64,000 bases of DNA from Sciurus carolinensis (Eukaryota; Chordata; Mammalia; Rodentia; Sciuridae): assembly GCF_902686445.1 (NCBI RefSeq), contig NC_062215.1:27922750-27986749 (forward strand), read 5' to 3'. Below the pieces are notes generated by a model. That model did not search any database, was not told where the DNA came from, and saw only the letters and a list, made by a program, of their open reading frames with translations. A program made the translations under genes and the position numbers. This document shows, one piece after another, positions 33,311 through 46,261 of this stretch (within the stretch, counting starts at the first letter, position 1; each line of letters starts with the position of its first letter).

Positions 33311-34109
33311 AACAGCAAAGAACACAGAACAAAAAAAAAAACAAAGCATAATTCCAAGGAAACAGGAAAAATGATATAAAGATGTATAAAACATGTTAAT
33401 TTGCTGTAGCAGTTAATATCAGTTGGCAGAGTTCTGGACACCCATGAGGTCTGGCTCATGGTATATGAGACCTGAAGAGAGTCTCACTAGTTCGCTCCAG
33501 GTCTGCTTCATGACTAAGAGGATTTTCTTCCATTCCTTCCAGCCTTCCTTGTCTGGCTTGTGTTTTTCTCTCCTTACAGGTGTTTGCATTTAAAAGTGTC
33601 ATTGCACAATATAAAGAGAGATGGCAAGATCCATGTAGTAATTTAATTTTTAAAATTTTTCTTTATTTAGAATTAAATAGCAAATACAAAATACCAGGAC
33701 AAAGCATAAGGGAGACTATAAGGAAAAAGAAAAGGCTTTATATTTTGATACTTCTAATGGAATTTTTCCTTGATTTTTGAACAAGGGGTCCAGTACTTTT
33801 ACTTCATATTCAGTCCTGCAAACAGGTCTTGAAGAAGACCTAGCATTGAATAAAACTGCAGGACGTGAGTAAATGACCCCACAGTGAGATTCCATCCAAT
33901 ATGAATCTCTTATGGGAAACTCCTGGGTTCTTAAGTTGCTATTTAGTCATCCAAATCTCTTTAAAAATCACAACAACCTACAGCCTGCCTCACCAAGCTG
34001 CTTCTGAAGTCTTTCTGACTTTGAATTAGATCCAGCTCTTCACAAAAGGCGTACATTTCTTCTTTAACTATAATGCTAAAATAAAACATATGAGGTCTTA
34101 AAAAGAATT

Positions 34110-34640
34110 GCTGAATGGGTTTATCAGATCCCCACAGCAGTGGGAAGACACAAAGGAAGACAAAACAGTCCTTTGCTTCATACTTGCTTTTGAAATTCCA
34201 TCTCTTCAGCTCCTCTGTGCTTCTTTTGCAAAGGGCAGACTTTATTTCTGCCAAAATCTTTGCAACGGAGCCAACAGAATTTATCTCAAGCTTGGCAGCC
34301 AATATACATTATCCACAGGTTTCTGGCTAAACTATTAAAATTAATCAGGTGTCAAACTTTCATTTTAGTGACTCTAATAAACAAGAGGACCAATTCCCAG
34401 GGGGCGGAAATGTCAGTAAATATAGCAGCTTTAAAAGGAGGAAATTCTTCAAAATGTCTGAGGATGCACTCAAGTTTTAGTCAAATGGACCTAAACTACA
34501 TTTACAGTGTAGGCAAAACCATTCATTTTTATTGAGGCATTTATCAGTGCGAGAGGAATCGAGTGCATTCTAAACACAGGATTTCAAGCAAACTTTCAGG
34601 TACCATTTGTGGGGTGGTATTGGAAAACATTCCCTATGAA
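34110..34640. other. Repeat-free block, possible conserved non-coding DNA
   Basis: No repeat text. Several short plus-strand frames (66-91 codons) and one minus frame (113 codons) overlap and resemble nothing. The area has a mixed-complexity texture ('cagggggcggaaatgtcag', 'taatcaggtgtcaaac') like many mammalian conserved elements. Inference only. Confidence 0.25.
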
Positions 34641-35284
34641 TACTCTTTTTCTTCAGGACACCAGCATATAGCCGAAACAGGGATTCTAAGTATTAGTCTT
34701 GAATTTGGCCTTTTAGAAATACCCCTACGTTCTCTAAGAATCATGGAGTTAGGAAGACCCATATGACTTGTTTGGAGTGAAGGTAACAGGTGTTACTTCT
34801 AGACTGAGGCTGAGAAGAGCAGAGTGAGCTCTCAGGCTTCTCTTCCTCTCCAGCAGTGATGAGGTGGATTGCAGATGGTGCAGATTTACTCATTTTGCAT
34901 CCCTGAGGGATCATGTGGGATCTGCACCTTGCCAAATGGTGTTAGGCACACAGTGTGGTAATAAACACTTGCTGCATTAAGGCTCCCGCATTTGAAACTT
35001 ACTAAGTAATGCAGTACATCTAGTCTGTCTTGGTTGAAAATAAAATGTGGATTGATGTTATGATGTGGTCACAGAAACACTAAAAATGGTAGAGGGCAAG
35101 AACACTAGGAATAAGGGTGAGTCATAGAAATCCTTGTTATGCAAGGGCAATTTTTGGAGTAAAACCACCCTCTGCAGTAACTTGAAAGAGAAACAGCATA
35201 GTTGATGGACACACCCTCTGGAGAAAGGGATGAAAAACACAGTGATGTTAATATATGCAGTTATTTTCTGCACTCTTTTGAGAT

Positions 35285-36050
35285 TACAGAAAGAGAGAGA
35301 TACATTCACAAAAGAATTGCCGAGCTGCAAGTGAAAATGGAAGCTAGTAGAAAAGGCCCAGAAATATATAATCAGGCAATGTTGGAAAAAAATAAATTTG
35401 AAAGACAATATCAACCTTCTGGAAAGATTATATTAAGGATATGGCCTTCAAAGCAGTTGTTAAAATCCTTTGAAGGATTAATGTGCCACAGGACAAAGAT
35501 CAGATTAAGGCTACATTGCCCGGGAATGTGTGTCAATTTATTAAATGCTTCAGGGCAAAGGTCATATTAAGAAGATTCCATCTCTTATTTCAGAAAACTC
35601 AATGGCCTGCCATTAATGAGACAGAGAATGTCAAGAATGCAAAGAAATATAACAAAGGTGAGGACCAGCTTTTTCAAGTTGTTAATGGGAAAGATGGCAG
35701 CAATGATTACCTCTCTTTGGGAATGTCTAGAAGCAGATTAATATGAAATTTCCCCCAAAATTTGAAATAATAACAAAGAAATCGAGAGGCCAAACTAGGA
35801 CATCTTGGACTATACCCTTATAATGGCAGAGAGTGGATTATGCCATCAATCACTGTTGTATATGACAAAGAGGAAAATGGTCCTTCTGGAGCAGCGAATC
35901 AGGGAACATAGGCAACAACGGATATGGGAATTTTCCAGGAAAGCATCAGAGTCAAATAAAAATTCTTCTCTTTCTCCAAGGCTATTGTTCTTTCCAGTGT
36001 CTGTCCAGAGGCCTTGCAAAATTGGACCTAGGACTCCTGCATGATTCCAA
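35285..36050 (+). pseudogene. Possible decayed retrocopy of an unidentified coiled-coil-like protein
   Basis: I do not recognise the parent. A plus-strand frame (codons from 35285) reads like real protein: 'ERERYIHKRIAELQVKMEA', then 'GPEIYNQ', 'EKNKFERQYQP'. Near 35420 the sense-like text shifts to a second frame ('FWKDYIKDMAFKAVVKIL', a TGA at 35471-35473, then 'INVPQDKDQIKATLPGN'). After several stops (35744-35775) that same frame gives 'GLYPYNGREWIMPSITVVYD'. A third frame holds 'EQRIREHRQQRIWEFSRKA' to a stop at about 36044. A continuous protein-like track across one small shift and several stops suggests a processed pseudogene. There is no clear poly(A) tail or TSD. A chance frame is the alternative. 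Confidence 0.35.
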
Positions 36051-36839
36051 CTTTAATAAGATGCTGTGGTTATTCTATATACTGTATTGGGCAGGGTACT
36101 GGAGGGGAAAACATTTTTTATCTACTTAATTAATAGTTTCCTAGACCAAAACCAATTACAACTTAACGTTCAATGCAGGGGCTAATGTGCCTTACCAGAG
36201 ACCTAAAGTTTTGAGGTGATACAGAAATTAGGTGGGACTTTTTGATCCTCCCTATTGGCAATCGAGTGTGTACTAGGTGTGGGAAGAGAAAGTAGAAAGA
36301 TTTTTGATTTCTAAAATAACAAACTATGGCTGGGAGACGAATATACCTGTTTCAGGTATTCCTCTACATTCTAAGCCACTGTGACAAGAGAAGGGGCCCT
36401 GTGGGTAGGAATGTGCTCAAGAATATACTGTCAGATTCAAGACTCACAAGTCCTCTCCTCCTCTGCCATGGTGACCAGTGATCTGTTTAAGGGTGAAAAT
36501 TTCAATTAGCTGATGTCCTTGAGGGATGAAGTGAAGCAATATTTTCCCCCAACTCTCATTTAATTATATCACCTGGGTAATGTTGAAAAAGGAAACAAGC
36601 TTGGTTAAATTAAACAACTCAGATTTCTGGGTAAATTTGTTATTTTCATATAACCTTACTTAATCTAACTAATAAAAAAGATATATGGACTATAATTTCC
36701 AATGAATGGGAAAACATGGGAATAAAGCCAAGGAGTTTCTTGTGATACAAGAGGTAATTCATCACCCCTGAAAATGATGTGTGAAAGAGATTTGAAATCC
36801 AGTAGATCTTATTTGAATTCATTCTCTTTTATGTCATTA

Positions 36840-36915
36840 ATTCTGTAATCTTGAACAAGTTATTTTAAATCTTTATCCATAATTTCAACACACGTAAAGT
36901 GGGGATAAAAAAAAA
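36840..36915 (+). repeat. MIR fragment
   Basis: 'aatcttgaacaagttatttta' followed by 'aagtggggataaa' is the forward MIR core. Confidence 0.45.
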
Positions 36916-37364
36916 TATAGGTTGTCATAGTGATTTTTAAAAAATGTTATATGGAGGATAATTCAAAATGCAACAGGTATACAAATACCAGCTACCTTTC
37001 CTCCTCCTCTGGTCCCACCATTATCTCCTTGGATGAACATAGAAAAAAATATTGTCATCAAATAAGGCATAGGAATTTCCCAGAGACTCAACTTAATTTC
37101 AGGGAAGGATCAGAGAGAGAACACAAATTATCGAAGTCACCAGGCATTAAACTATTGAATGTGGTATCCAACTCTTGTGAACTTTATATTGTAAAACTTC
37201 ACAGCAATCTAAAAAAAAACACCATAAAAAATAAAAACCACACAAAGGAAAGAAAACAAAGCAAACAAAGACTCCAAGCAGATCAAATAGAATGACTCAA
37301 TCTAGAAGATTAAGATTTAGTCATGGATTTGTCAGAATCTGTATCCCAGAATGAGATCAGTGCT

Positions 37365-37570
37365 GTGTTTCTCCTGTCAGATTGCCTGAGTTCAAATCCC
37401 AGTTAGTCCATTAATTTGAGGCAAGTCTCTGAACTTCTCTAATCCTCAGATTTCTGCATCTAAAATGAGAATCATGATCCTATGCTCAACGTGGGAATTA
37501 GCACACAGTGCTTCCTAGGTGCCAACGTTAGTCTTTATTAAGTAATATGGCCATCATCATCAACAGCACT
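37365..37570 (+). repeat. MIR SINE
   Basis: 'gattgcctgagttcaaatccc' (tRNA-like B-box region), 'aagtctctgaacttctctaatcc', 'cagatttctgcatctaaaatg' and 'gtgcttcctaggtgcc' are in the forward MIR order. This is the clearest MIR in the window. Confidence 0.75.
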
Positions 37571-39125
37571 GTGATTATGATTGGATAGGTTACCTTAAAA
37601 GTGATGGGGTTATAAGTGTGAAAACAGTGAGCTCAGAACATAAATTTCATAATGTTGTGTAGGAAGATTTGTAAGTAAGCTAAGCTTGGGTTCTCTGAAC
37701 CTTCACTACACACAAAGCAAGTAGATCTGCACTTTCAACCTTTACACCTATAAAAGAGATATAACCAAATTCATATGATGGCAAATGAATGCTGACCTTT
37801 CTCAGAAGTCTAACAAAAGTCATTGGGCAAGCATGTGCTCCTTGCCCAGCTACTGAGGTGAGCAATTTGTAAGAAACTGTTATTTTTTAAAGATACATCT
37901 CATTTGTGGAACAGGTAGTTGCACTGTTTAATTGTTACATTTTTAGCGCAGTAAGTGAACATTATGCTAGGTGTTACCAAAAAAGACAACATTTATCTTG
38001 TCCTATCAGAAGTTTATGACCAAAATCTGAAAGACTAAATCACCCCATGACTTTTCCATTTCTGCTGCTGCTCTTATCACCCTTCTCTGCCCTGTTTCCC
38101 TTGACGCCCATAACAACGATGGAGGCCCGTCACCTGAGGACAGTGACAAAGCAACATAATCACCTCCACACTAACAGTATGAAAGCAGAAATGCGCTAAG
38201 GTATTATTATTCATTTAAAGCTTGCTAGATGAATTAATGAATAAGTCTGAAACAGCCTCAGAATGACCTATGTATTTATATCCCCAATTTTATTGAAAGA
38301 AATCATATAAATACAAGACTTATTTTAACCTGATGAATTCTGAGATTGGGATGAATTTTGCATACATATTGCTTTTGAAACTTAAATGAAATTGAGTGAT
38401 ATTTGATTTCCTTAGTCTGGAATAGATGAAGTTTTACTTTTCACATTGTATTTCAGACACAAAAAGTCTAAATGTCTCTCTTATAGACAAAAAAATGATT
38501 TCACAAGTTTTAGTTTGCAAATACAGCAACTTGAGTTTAAGCAAACCTACGCTAAACACGTGAATTGCAAAAAAAAAAAAAAAAGGTCTAGTCCATATAC
38601 ATTGAGAATTTTCCTCTTAAGTATACCATCATTCAAGAAGTAAGCAAGCGTGCTGTACAAACATTCTTTTCCTGAGTTATGCTCACTAACCCTGTGAGGA
38701 CCAGGCTGGTTAAGTAAGGAGCAAGACTTAGGTTCTAAAGCATCATATCCAGAATGCAAGACAAATGGAGAAAGCAAGTTTGAATATTAAGTCCAAAGGA
38801 GCCAGGGATTCCAGGTTAGCTTTTTGAGGCCAAGAGTATGGTACCTCAACGAAACTTTGCATTATAATATGGAGACCTAGAATCTAATCCTAGCTCAACT
38901 ATGTATAATCATATAATTTAAGACCTAGGGTTGGAACCTCAGAGAATTTATCACACTAGATGCTTCCTGGTTGTCAACCTACTGCACCCTGTATTGCTGA
39001 TAAACCTCCTTTCTGTATTCCTGGTCTGAAAATTACATAGATGTCATGCTTATCATGACTACTTTGATGCTGTATTTCTAAATGACATTTGTGAAACTTT
39101 CACTAGTAGGTACAACTAATAAGCT
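37571..39125. other. Unassigned DNA
   Basis: No gene or repeat supported, apart from a 16-A run at 38569-38584. Confidence 0.4.
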
Positions 39126-39129
39126 TATG

Positions 39130-39320
39130 AAATGGTTTATATATTTTTAATTTTATTTTTACAGATTGCGTTTTTGATTCATTGAACATAAATGGGGTCC
39201 AACTTTTCATTTCTCTGGTTGTACATGATGTAGATTCACACCATTTGTGTAATCATACATGTACATGGGGTAATGATGTCTGTCTCATTCCACTATCTTT
39301 CCTTCTTAAATGGTTTATAT
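39130..39320 (-). mobile_element. Very short L1 3' end with TSD
   Basis: The reversed L1 3' UTR (39143-39307, ending within 'gtctgtctcattcc') is flanked by 'aaatggtttatat' at 39130-39142 and 39308-39320. This is extreme 5' truncation. Confidence 0.92.
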
Positions 39321-39754
39321 TTTTAAGAAAATAATTTTCTAATAGTTATTAAAAACCTTTAAAAATGCACAACTTTGACTCATTAATCCTGTTTTTAGGA
39401 ACTTTTTCTAGTAACAAGTCCAATGAAGTATTCATACTCTTATTATAGATTTCTTATTATAAAATTATTTAGTATAGGATAAATAATATATTATTTGAAT
39501 TATATAATTATTTATACAGTGAAATATCACATGTTATTTAAATTCTCAATAGGGAAATAGCACAAGTATTGGAGGTAATATTATGTAGCCATCAAAATTG
39601 TTTTTATATAATATTTGAAGATTTGTGGAAATAACTGTCATATAGTATTACAAGAAATTGTTGAGTATTTTAGATACTTTAATAGAAGTTTGTATGTATT
39701 TCTTAAGTATATATTTATGTTTCTATAGATATTAAAGAAAGACATTATTTTAGT

Positions 39755-40130
39755 GTGTTTTCTGTTGCTATTACAGAATACCTGAGGCTGGGAAAATTAT
39801 AAGTAAAATAGTTTTATTTAGCTCAGGATTCTGGCAGCTAGAAGTTCAAAAACTTCGTGCAGGCATCTGCACTACTTCTGTTGAGGTCTTCATACTGTTT
39901 CAAATTATGGTGGAAACCTGAAGGGTAAGGGAGCATAAGTGGAAGAGAACATGAGAGATGGAGTTGCTTTATAATAGCCCAATTTTGTGGTAATCAATAC
40001 AAGTCCCTCAAGAATGAAATCTCACTTATATGGAAAGGCACTAATCTATCCATGAGGGCTTTGTCTCCAGGACTTGATCACCTTTAATAGGCTCTGACGA
40101 TCTCAACACTACCACACTTGAAGCAAATTA
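39755..40130 (-). mobile_element. MaLR-like LTR
   Basis: 'gtgttttctgttgctattacag', 'aatacctgaggctggg', 'attatggtggaaacc' and 'tccatgagggctttgtctcc' are the reversed order of THE1/MST/ORR1-class MaLR LTRs. Solo and diverged. Confidence 0.6.
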
Positions 40131-40164
40131 GAAATATATAAAAATATGAAAGTGTGTCTCTATA

Positions 40165-40645
40165 TGGGATGTATTATATCTTTCTAAAATTCAGATGTTG
40201 AAGTCCTCACTTCTGGCATCTGAGACTGGATCTTAATTCTGAGACAAATTCTCTAAATAATTAATGAGTGTTAAAGGAGGTCATTAGGGTGGGCTTTAAT
40301 GCAGTATGACTGATGTCTTTATGAGAATGGAAGATGACAATACGGATGTAGAGAAAAGACCCTGTGAAGCCACCAGGAGAAGATGGCCATCTTTTTTTTT
40401 TTTTTTTTTTTTTTTTGCGGTGCTAGGGATCGAACCCAGGGCTCTGTGCTTGCAAGGCAAGCACTCTACCAAGTGAGCTGTATCCCCAGCCCAGAAGATG
40501 ACCATCTATAAGTCAAAGGGAGAGTTGACACCTGTCTCAGACTTCTAGCCTCCAGAATTTTAAGAAAATTAATATCTGTCATTTAAGCCACTCAGACTTT
40601 AATGCTTGGTAGTTAATTATTGTAGCCCTAGAAAATGGATAGCGT
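40165..40645 (+). mobile_element. MLT1-like LTR split by an ID SINE
   Basis: 'gatgttgaagtcctcacttc', 'aaggaggtcattagggtggg', 'ctttaatgcagtatgactga', 'tgtctttatgag', 'tagcctccagaattttaag', 'cagacttta' and 'gtagccctagaaaa' give the forward MLT-type LTR order. The ID at 40393-40492 was added later. Confidence 0.65.
40378..40507 (-). repeat. ID SINE with poly(A) and 15-bp TSD
   Basis: The element body is 40393-40492: a reversed poly(A) of about 25 nt, then 'gcggtgctagggatcgaac', 'tgcttgcaaggcaagcac' and 'gtatccccagccc'. Flanks agaagatggccatct (40378-40392) and agaagatgaccatct (40493-40507) differ at one base, so the insertion is fairly young. Confidence 0.96.
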
Positions 40646-41800
40646 GCCTCTAAGGAGGTGGACTCTATGGGTGTTTCTCTTTTCTTTTTTATATATTTTT
40701 AAGTGGCCACCATTGTTTTTAACATGAACCTGAGCACTGGGTTCAGATACTGTTTGTTCAGAGACATGAGAGTTTCCTTTTCCTTCTCGCAGAGAAATGG
40801 GGTCCAGATCACACTTCTGTATGTAGTTACCATGAATGGGTCTCCCCCACTTCTCTGCGAGCCCTCGGAGGTCAAAGTTTTGGCTCAAACCAACCTGGGG
40901 ACTCCTTTGCCTGCTCTTCACTTTGGCACCAGTTGGACAGCCCCAGAGGTTTGTGGAATGATATTTAGATGGCACTTTAAAATGTGCAGCCTGCTCTCTA
41001 GCATTATAGGAGTGGTTTGTTCTGTAGCATTGCTGAGGATTTCTGAGGGTTTCTATCACCTCTGAAAGGCATCATTTCTGAATGCTAAGTGGTATTCCCT
41101 ATGATAGGAGAAATTTATCATTCTGTTCTTCTGGTTTAACAGCGTTACTTGGAATTTACTCCAACTTCCCATCAGCAACCCCTCTGCTACTGGACCTCAT
41201 TATGTTCTCTTTTCCCCACTACCTCTTTGCTTCACATAGAAACAGACACAGTCTGTGCACACACAGGTCACAGGATAGGGCCAAGATACATTTGAGTTCA
41301 ATAATAAAGAACTAAACATAAAACAATATGGATTTAAACTACATACTACAGGAGACATGGGGATAGTGGAAGGTTAAAGAAAGGCTTTATTTGTTTGGTG
41401 AGAAAGAAGTATCTGAAAAAAAAAAAGAAAAGGAGCTTGGATAACAAACATCAAAATAGACCTTTCTTCCCCATTTTATGAATTAAAATTGTTCTGCTTT
41501 GCTGGAAGGAGCAGGAAGCCTTTATGGTTTGGAATTAATGCTGATCTTCTATCAATTGAATTTGTCCTTGAGAATGTCCTTATTTTAAGATAGTGATGTG
41601 TCTCTTTAGTTACTTTTGAGTATCTACTAAATTCAAGGTATTTTGCATATTCTAGTGCTAAACCAGAAACCATCCCTGAAAAGCAGTAGCATCAATGTTA
41701 GGGAAACAAATTCGTAAAGGTTAACTAGCTTACCTAATGTCACAGGAAAATGTTCCTGAGATAGACAGTTGTCTCAGTGACAGTTCATCAGACCTTCCCA
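40646..41800. other. Unassigned DNA
   Basis: Overlapping 120- and 143-codon frames on opposite strands (40628-41065) are mutual shadows with no family resemblance. I see no gene. Confidence 0.4.
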
Positions 41801-41814
41801 AGAACAAGTTTGAA

Positions 41815-41990
41815 TAAATAGAAATCACATCTATCGAGGATCTAATACAACAAGCATTTGCTAGACATAATCTTGCTCAATTTATCCAATATCACTCATA
41901 GATAGTGATTAGTATCATAATTTTACATGGTAGAAAACTGAGGATTATGAAAGCAAACTGTCAGATGAATGCAATGTTAAATAACAAAGC
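41815..41990 (-). repeat. MIR remnant
   Basis: 'caagcatttgctagacataat', 'gtatcataattttacatggtag' and 'aaaactgaggattatgaaag' follow the reversed MIR order. Weak. Confidence 0.45.
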
Positions 41991-42237
41991 TGAGATAAGC
42001 ATTTGTTTCCATCTGATTCAGAATGAAGAAATCTAGACAGCAAATCGAAGGCTTTTTAGGATGGCTATATAATGAATGCTTCCTTCCCACCTGGCATTCT
42101 TCGATTCCATTTGGTTTAGAGCCAACCTGGAAGATGTATCCTGGTTGCTCCTGAAGATAGAAAGTGTTTCCCATTTACCAAACCCTCTAAGAACAATTGA
42201 TTATGCAGACGTACTTCTACATGCTTTTGTTTTTTCT

Positions 42238-42577
42238 TTTCCTTTTAATTTTTTACAGACTGCAATTTGATTCATTGTACACAAATGGGTCACATCATTT
42301 TGTTTCTATGGTTGTGCACGATGTAGATTCATACCATTCATGTATTCATACATGTACATAGGGTAATGATGTCTGTCTCATTCCACCATTTTTCATACCC
42401 TGCTCCCTCTCATTTCCCTTATGTAATCAATAGCTCCTCCATTCTTCTCTCATCCCCTCACCCCACCACCCCCATTATATATCATCATCCACTTATTAGG
42501 GAAAACATCTGGTTTTTGGTTTTTTGGGATTGACTTATTTCACTTAGCATGATATTCTCCAATTCCATTCATTTAGA
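42238..42577 (-). mobile_element. L1 3' end (minus)
   Basis: A reversed 3' UTR ('gattcattgtacacaaatggg', 'catacatgtacatagggtaat') continues through the C-rich tract (42452-42473) into the ORF2 end 'cacttagcatgatattctcc'. 'atgctttt' repeats on both flanks, a possible TSD. Confidence 0.9.
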
Positions 42578-42616
42578 TGCTTTTTAAAATTAAATAAAAC
42601 TTCCAATTTCCATGAA

Positions 42617-42620
<4 letters not shown>

Positions 42621-42659
<39 letters not shown>
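42621..42659. repeat. (TA)n microsatellite
   Basis: About 19 uninterrupted TA units, likely polymorphic. Confidence 0.97.
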
Positions 42660-42663
<4 letters not shown>

Positions 42664-43595
42664 GAACTTGGAGTTTTTTTGGTGTTCATTTCTCTTGTGT
42701 ATTTATTCTGTATTTAATTTATCTTGTGTTTTGTCTTGACTCTGCCTTCTTCATTAATCTAATTCCCTTCATTTCTGAGTTTTCCAAAAGTTTTTAGTCC
42801 ACTGATCACTTGCACTATCAAGAACTATTACTTTTCTCCTATCTTAGGTCTTTGCAGTGAAATGCTAAGAAAAGAAAGAAACCAGTATCCTTCACTCCAC
42901 TCTCTTGGACCAGACACTGCCTGTACCTTTACCTTTTCTAAATTCAACCTTGGCTCCTGGTTCCCATGACTCTTCCTCTATGCTAACTTGGGCAAAGGGT
43001 GGGGTAAACAAATTCCTATATACTCTTTGCATTTGAATCTGACCCTTGTCTGAATATTGCACTGACTCCTGGTGGCCTTCATGACATAGGTATCTTTGAT
43101 GGGATGATGAGAGGAAAACAAGTTAAAGACATTAAATGATAATATTTATTGAATATTGTACTGATACCATTCTATAAGATGCTTACAATAAACATACTAG
43201 CTAAATATCAACATCAGCCTAATTTTCTTGTAAGACAATTTGAGAAACCTGTCCCAGATCAGGTCATCTAGTTAGAATGAGGAGGCTAGGATTTGTACAA
43301 ATGCATATTTGAATCCACTGCATGAGCTCTTTAACCTCAAGAAAGGCTGCCAACATGGGGCTTAGATTATCTTTTCCACTGATTTTTCTCCACATTTTTC
43401 TTGAAATTACCAGTGTCCTTCTCTCTTTCCCAAATGGTACTCTCAGAGATATTGGCTTATTGATTTAGTAATTTTGGGGAAGAACCTATGGTTCTGCATT
43501 TCCATCAAGCTCCTGGGCGATGCACATGCTGGTGGTCCATGGACTGAACTCTGTGTTAAGACTCTAAGTGATTACCACAATAACTTTCATCTTAC
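42660..43595. other. Unassigned DNA
   Basis: No recognised gene or repeat. Confidence 0.4.
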
Positions 43596-43599
43596 CTCA

Positions 43600-44360
43600 A
43601 TAAATTTAACTTCAATAATCCCAGAATCCCAAGACCTCTTGATTCCCACATCTTAACCTGATCTCACTATGAGCTCACTCAAACTTCCAGTCCTCATAAA
43701 GTACTACTAAAAATTTGGCTTAAGTTCAACAATCTCCATCAACTTTCAGAATGATCTGAACAGTTATATAGATATCTCCTGCAGTTGCCATGAGCAGAAG
43801 CTAATTTTTGTCTCATACTCTGTATGCTCCACAGCCTGTAGGTTTATCTTACTGCTGTATCCAGGTTATTTAGTTTCTTACCTCCATAAAAACTTGCATT
43901 TTCTTAGAAGTCCAATTTTTAATAGCTTCCCTTTTTTGCTGGGGATTGAACCCAGGACTTCATGCATGCTGGACCAGCACCCTACTTCTGAGCTATATTC
44001 CTCCAATCCATACCTTTATTGTTCTTATCTACTTAATGAGTTAGTAGATGATTCACTGACTTCCCCTCTGTCAATAATTTCTCTTCACCCTTGGTGACTT
44101 TAAGATCCAAGTGGATCCATTAGGAGTTAAGTCTTAGACTTTTTACTTTTATGATATTTTTCTTTACCCAAATTAAACTACTGACTCCTGTTCACCTGGT
44201 GATTCATAGTAATTGCACCCATTCCCAAATCATGATTCTAAGTGCTCTCATGTCTGGGTGTAACCTCTGTTTCTTCCATATGGTAATTCTGGTAGACTTG
44301 TCTGCCAGTTCGATAGCCTTAAAACTAATGCGAGCTGTGTTTTTTGCCAGAGTTTGAGTG
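43600..44360 (+). mobile_element. Possible L2-type LINE coding remnant
   Basis: In one frame around 44088-44130 the text reads LGDFKIQVD, close to the 'GDFN' endonuclease motif of L2/CR1-like LINEs. The surrounding diction (43605-43735, 44170-44330) fits an old LINE ORF. An ID-like SINE at 43936-44012 interrupts it. Family assignment is tentative. Confidence 0.4.
43936..44012 (-). repeat. ID-like SINE, diverged
   Basis: 'gctggggattgaacccagga', 'catgctggaccagcacccta' and 'gagctatattcctccaat' are a reversed ID without a clear tail. Confidence 0.75.
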
Positions 44361-46255
44361 CATGAAATTAATAGACAGAGTAGCAAATAGGGTGGGGCAG
44401 AAAACCAAAAAAGAAAGTCCACATGAGTCATCAAAATAAAAAAGCACTTCAGAAGCAGATATCAGTGTCCAAGGTTGGAAATTCTATGATCCCAGGAAAT
44501 CCAGAAAAGAGCAATGGATCTGGTAGGCAAGCAGGAAGATGCATAGGAGTGGCAAATACTCATCCAGAGGCTGCTATCTCCATTGGCTTCCAGGGATGAT
44601 TTGATTTATTTCAGGGTCATAGGTTGAGAAAATACATTGCAGGATTGTTTCAAGGGTCAATCATGACATAGATGCAGAAGAGCTTTCTAGTGCAAATGTC
44701 AGTTGTTGCTACTATTCTTGATTAAAGTGATCCATCTTGATCTTATAGGCAGTGTTGATATTGTGGGCATCCAACTTTTTCTTTAAACCCAGGCAAATAT
44801 TTATTTCCTTGCTTCTTTAGTGGTTAAAAGAATTATGCAGGAACTAGCAGGAGTTGGTTAATTATTCAAATGTGCTTATTATACATAAGCAGCATGTTTG
44901 TTCTGTCTCTATTTGTGCATATATATTTATTGTTTATGAACCTATTTCCCATCAGTGATGATAAGAGAATAGAATTAGCACATCTGTCCCATTTGTTGTG
45001 ACAAAATATGAACTTAAGTTCTGTATGCTGATTTAGAGAAGCATATTCCTAGGAGTCTAGAGTGAGCCTGATGGAATAAAATTTCAGTAATAAATACAGT
45101 TGTGGGAATCTGCATTAAAAAGCAGCACTAAGAAAAAAATGACATGAAAGAGTATTACAGAAGCTTTTTTTTAAGGAGAATTGGACAGAAATAGCAACAT
45201 CCCTAGAGAGGGGAAGTGTTGGAAAGAATCATTTGTGGGAAAGAGATGGGAAAAGAGAATAAGGATGAAGCTTCTCTGTATCAGTTTTTGAATATGTTTG
45301 AATGCTAGCACCTTGAAGGAATCCTAAGAAGGGTATTGAAGGTAGCAGGGAGGGAGGAGGAAGTGGGAACAGGTAAGCATTGCTTTATAGGCAAAACAGA
45401 CACAAAACTGCATATAACTTTGAAGACAGCAAGGAAAAGGGGTCATGCTTAATTGTGTTGGAGCTAATTGCATTCATTAATTGTGTTCCCCTCCACTGAT
45501 GCTCCCTCACCCAGTGTCAAAGCCCTGCCTAAGAAGAGATTGCTGTTGCTTTCAGAGGCGTTAGGAGGAGTACCCAAAGCATGTGTTGGGCTGTTTGCCA
45601 CCTTATAAAGAACATATCCTTGTAAAGCAGGAGCAAGGGTCATGCACCCCAAGTTCTTTCAGATCAAATATATCAGCAATGGGAGTGAGGATGTCTTTGA
45701 AAGTATTTTTCAGTTTAACAGTACAAATTGATTCCCAGAAGTGACATACACTATTGACATGCAACATGACTTTAGGTAAGGACAAAAGTAAACATTAACA
45801 AATTTAATAAATGTATGCATGTATTTTTGCTTTACTTCTATATATAGCAACTAAAACTGGTCTTTCATTTGTAGTGCCAATATAAGCATTGTTGTTAAAA
45901 TAAATATGTTTAAACAATGATTATTTTTTAAAATAATTTCCCATGTAATATTAGGTCAGCCTACATATAGGAAAGATTTGTGAGGGTGGCACTCATATGA
46001 CTGACATTAGGAAATCTCTGAGGCATAACATGATCAGTCAGAAAGAAGGCAAGACAGAGAAATAAAAAAAAAAAGTTACTAGTTCTTAACTTTGTTAATG
46101 ATTGCCCATGCATTTGGACAAGAGACTTAAGCACATTGCTTTATCTCTACATTTAAAAAATATGTATAGTAAATCCCAATTGAGCTAATTTGCAGTATTT
46201 TTATGAAGAGAAATTGGCTAATGTATTTTATGTTCTTTTAAAAATCATTTTTCAA
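44361..46255. other. Unassigned DNA
   Basis: No gene or repeat recognised. Short frames such as 45464-45785 lack any family sign. Confidence 0.4.
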
Positions 46256-46261
46256 AGTTGC

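Noticed and set aside
40628..41065. Overlapping 143-codon (minus) and 120-codon (plus) frames
   Set aside because: They are mutual shadows on opposite strands and match no family.
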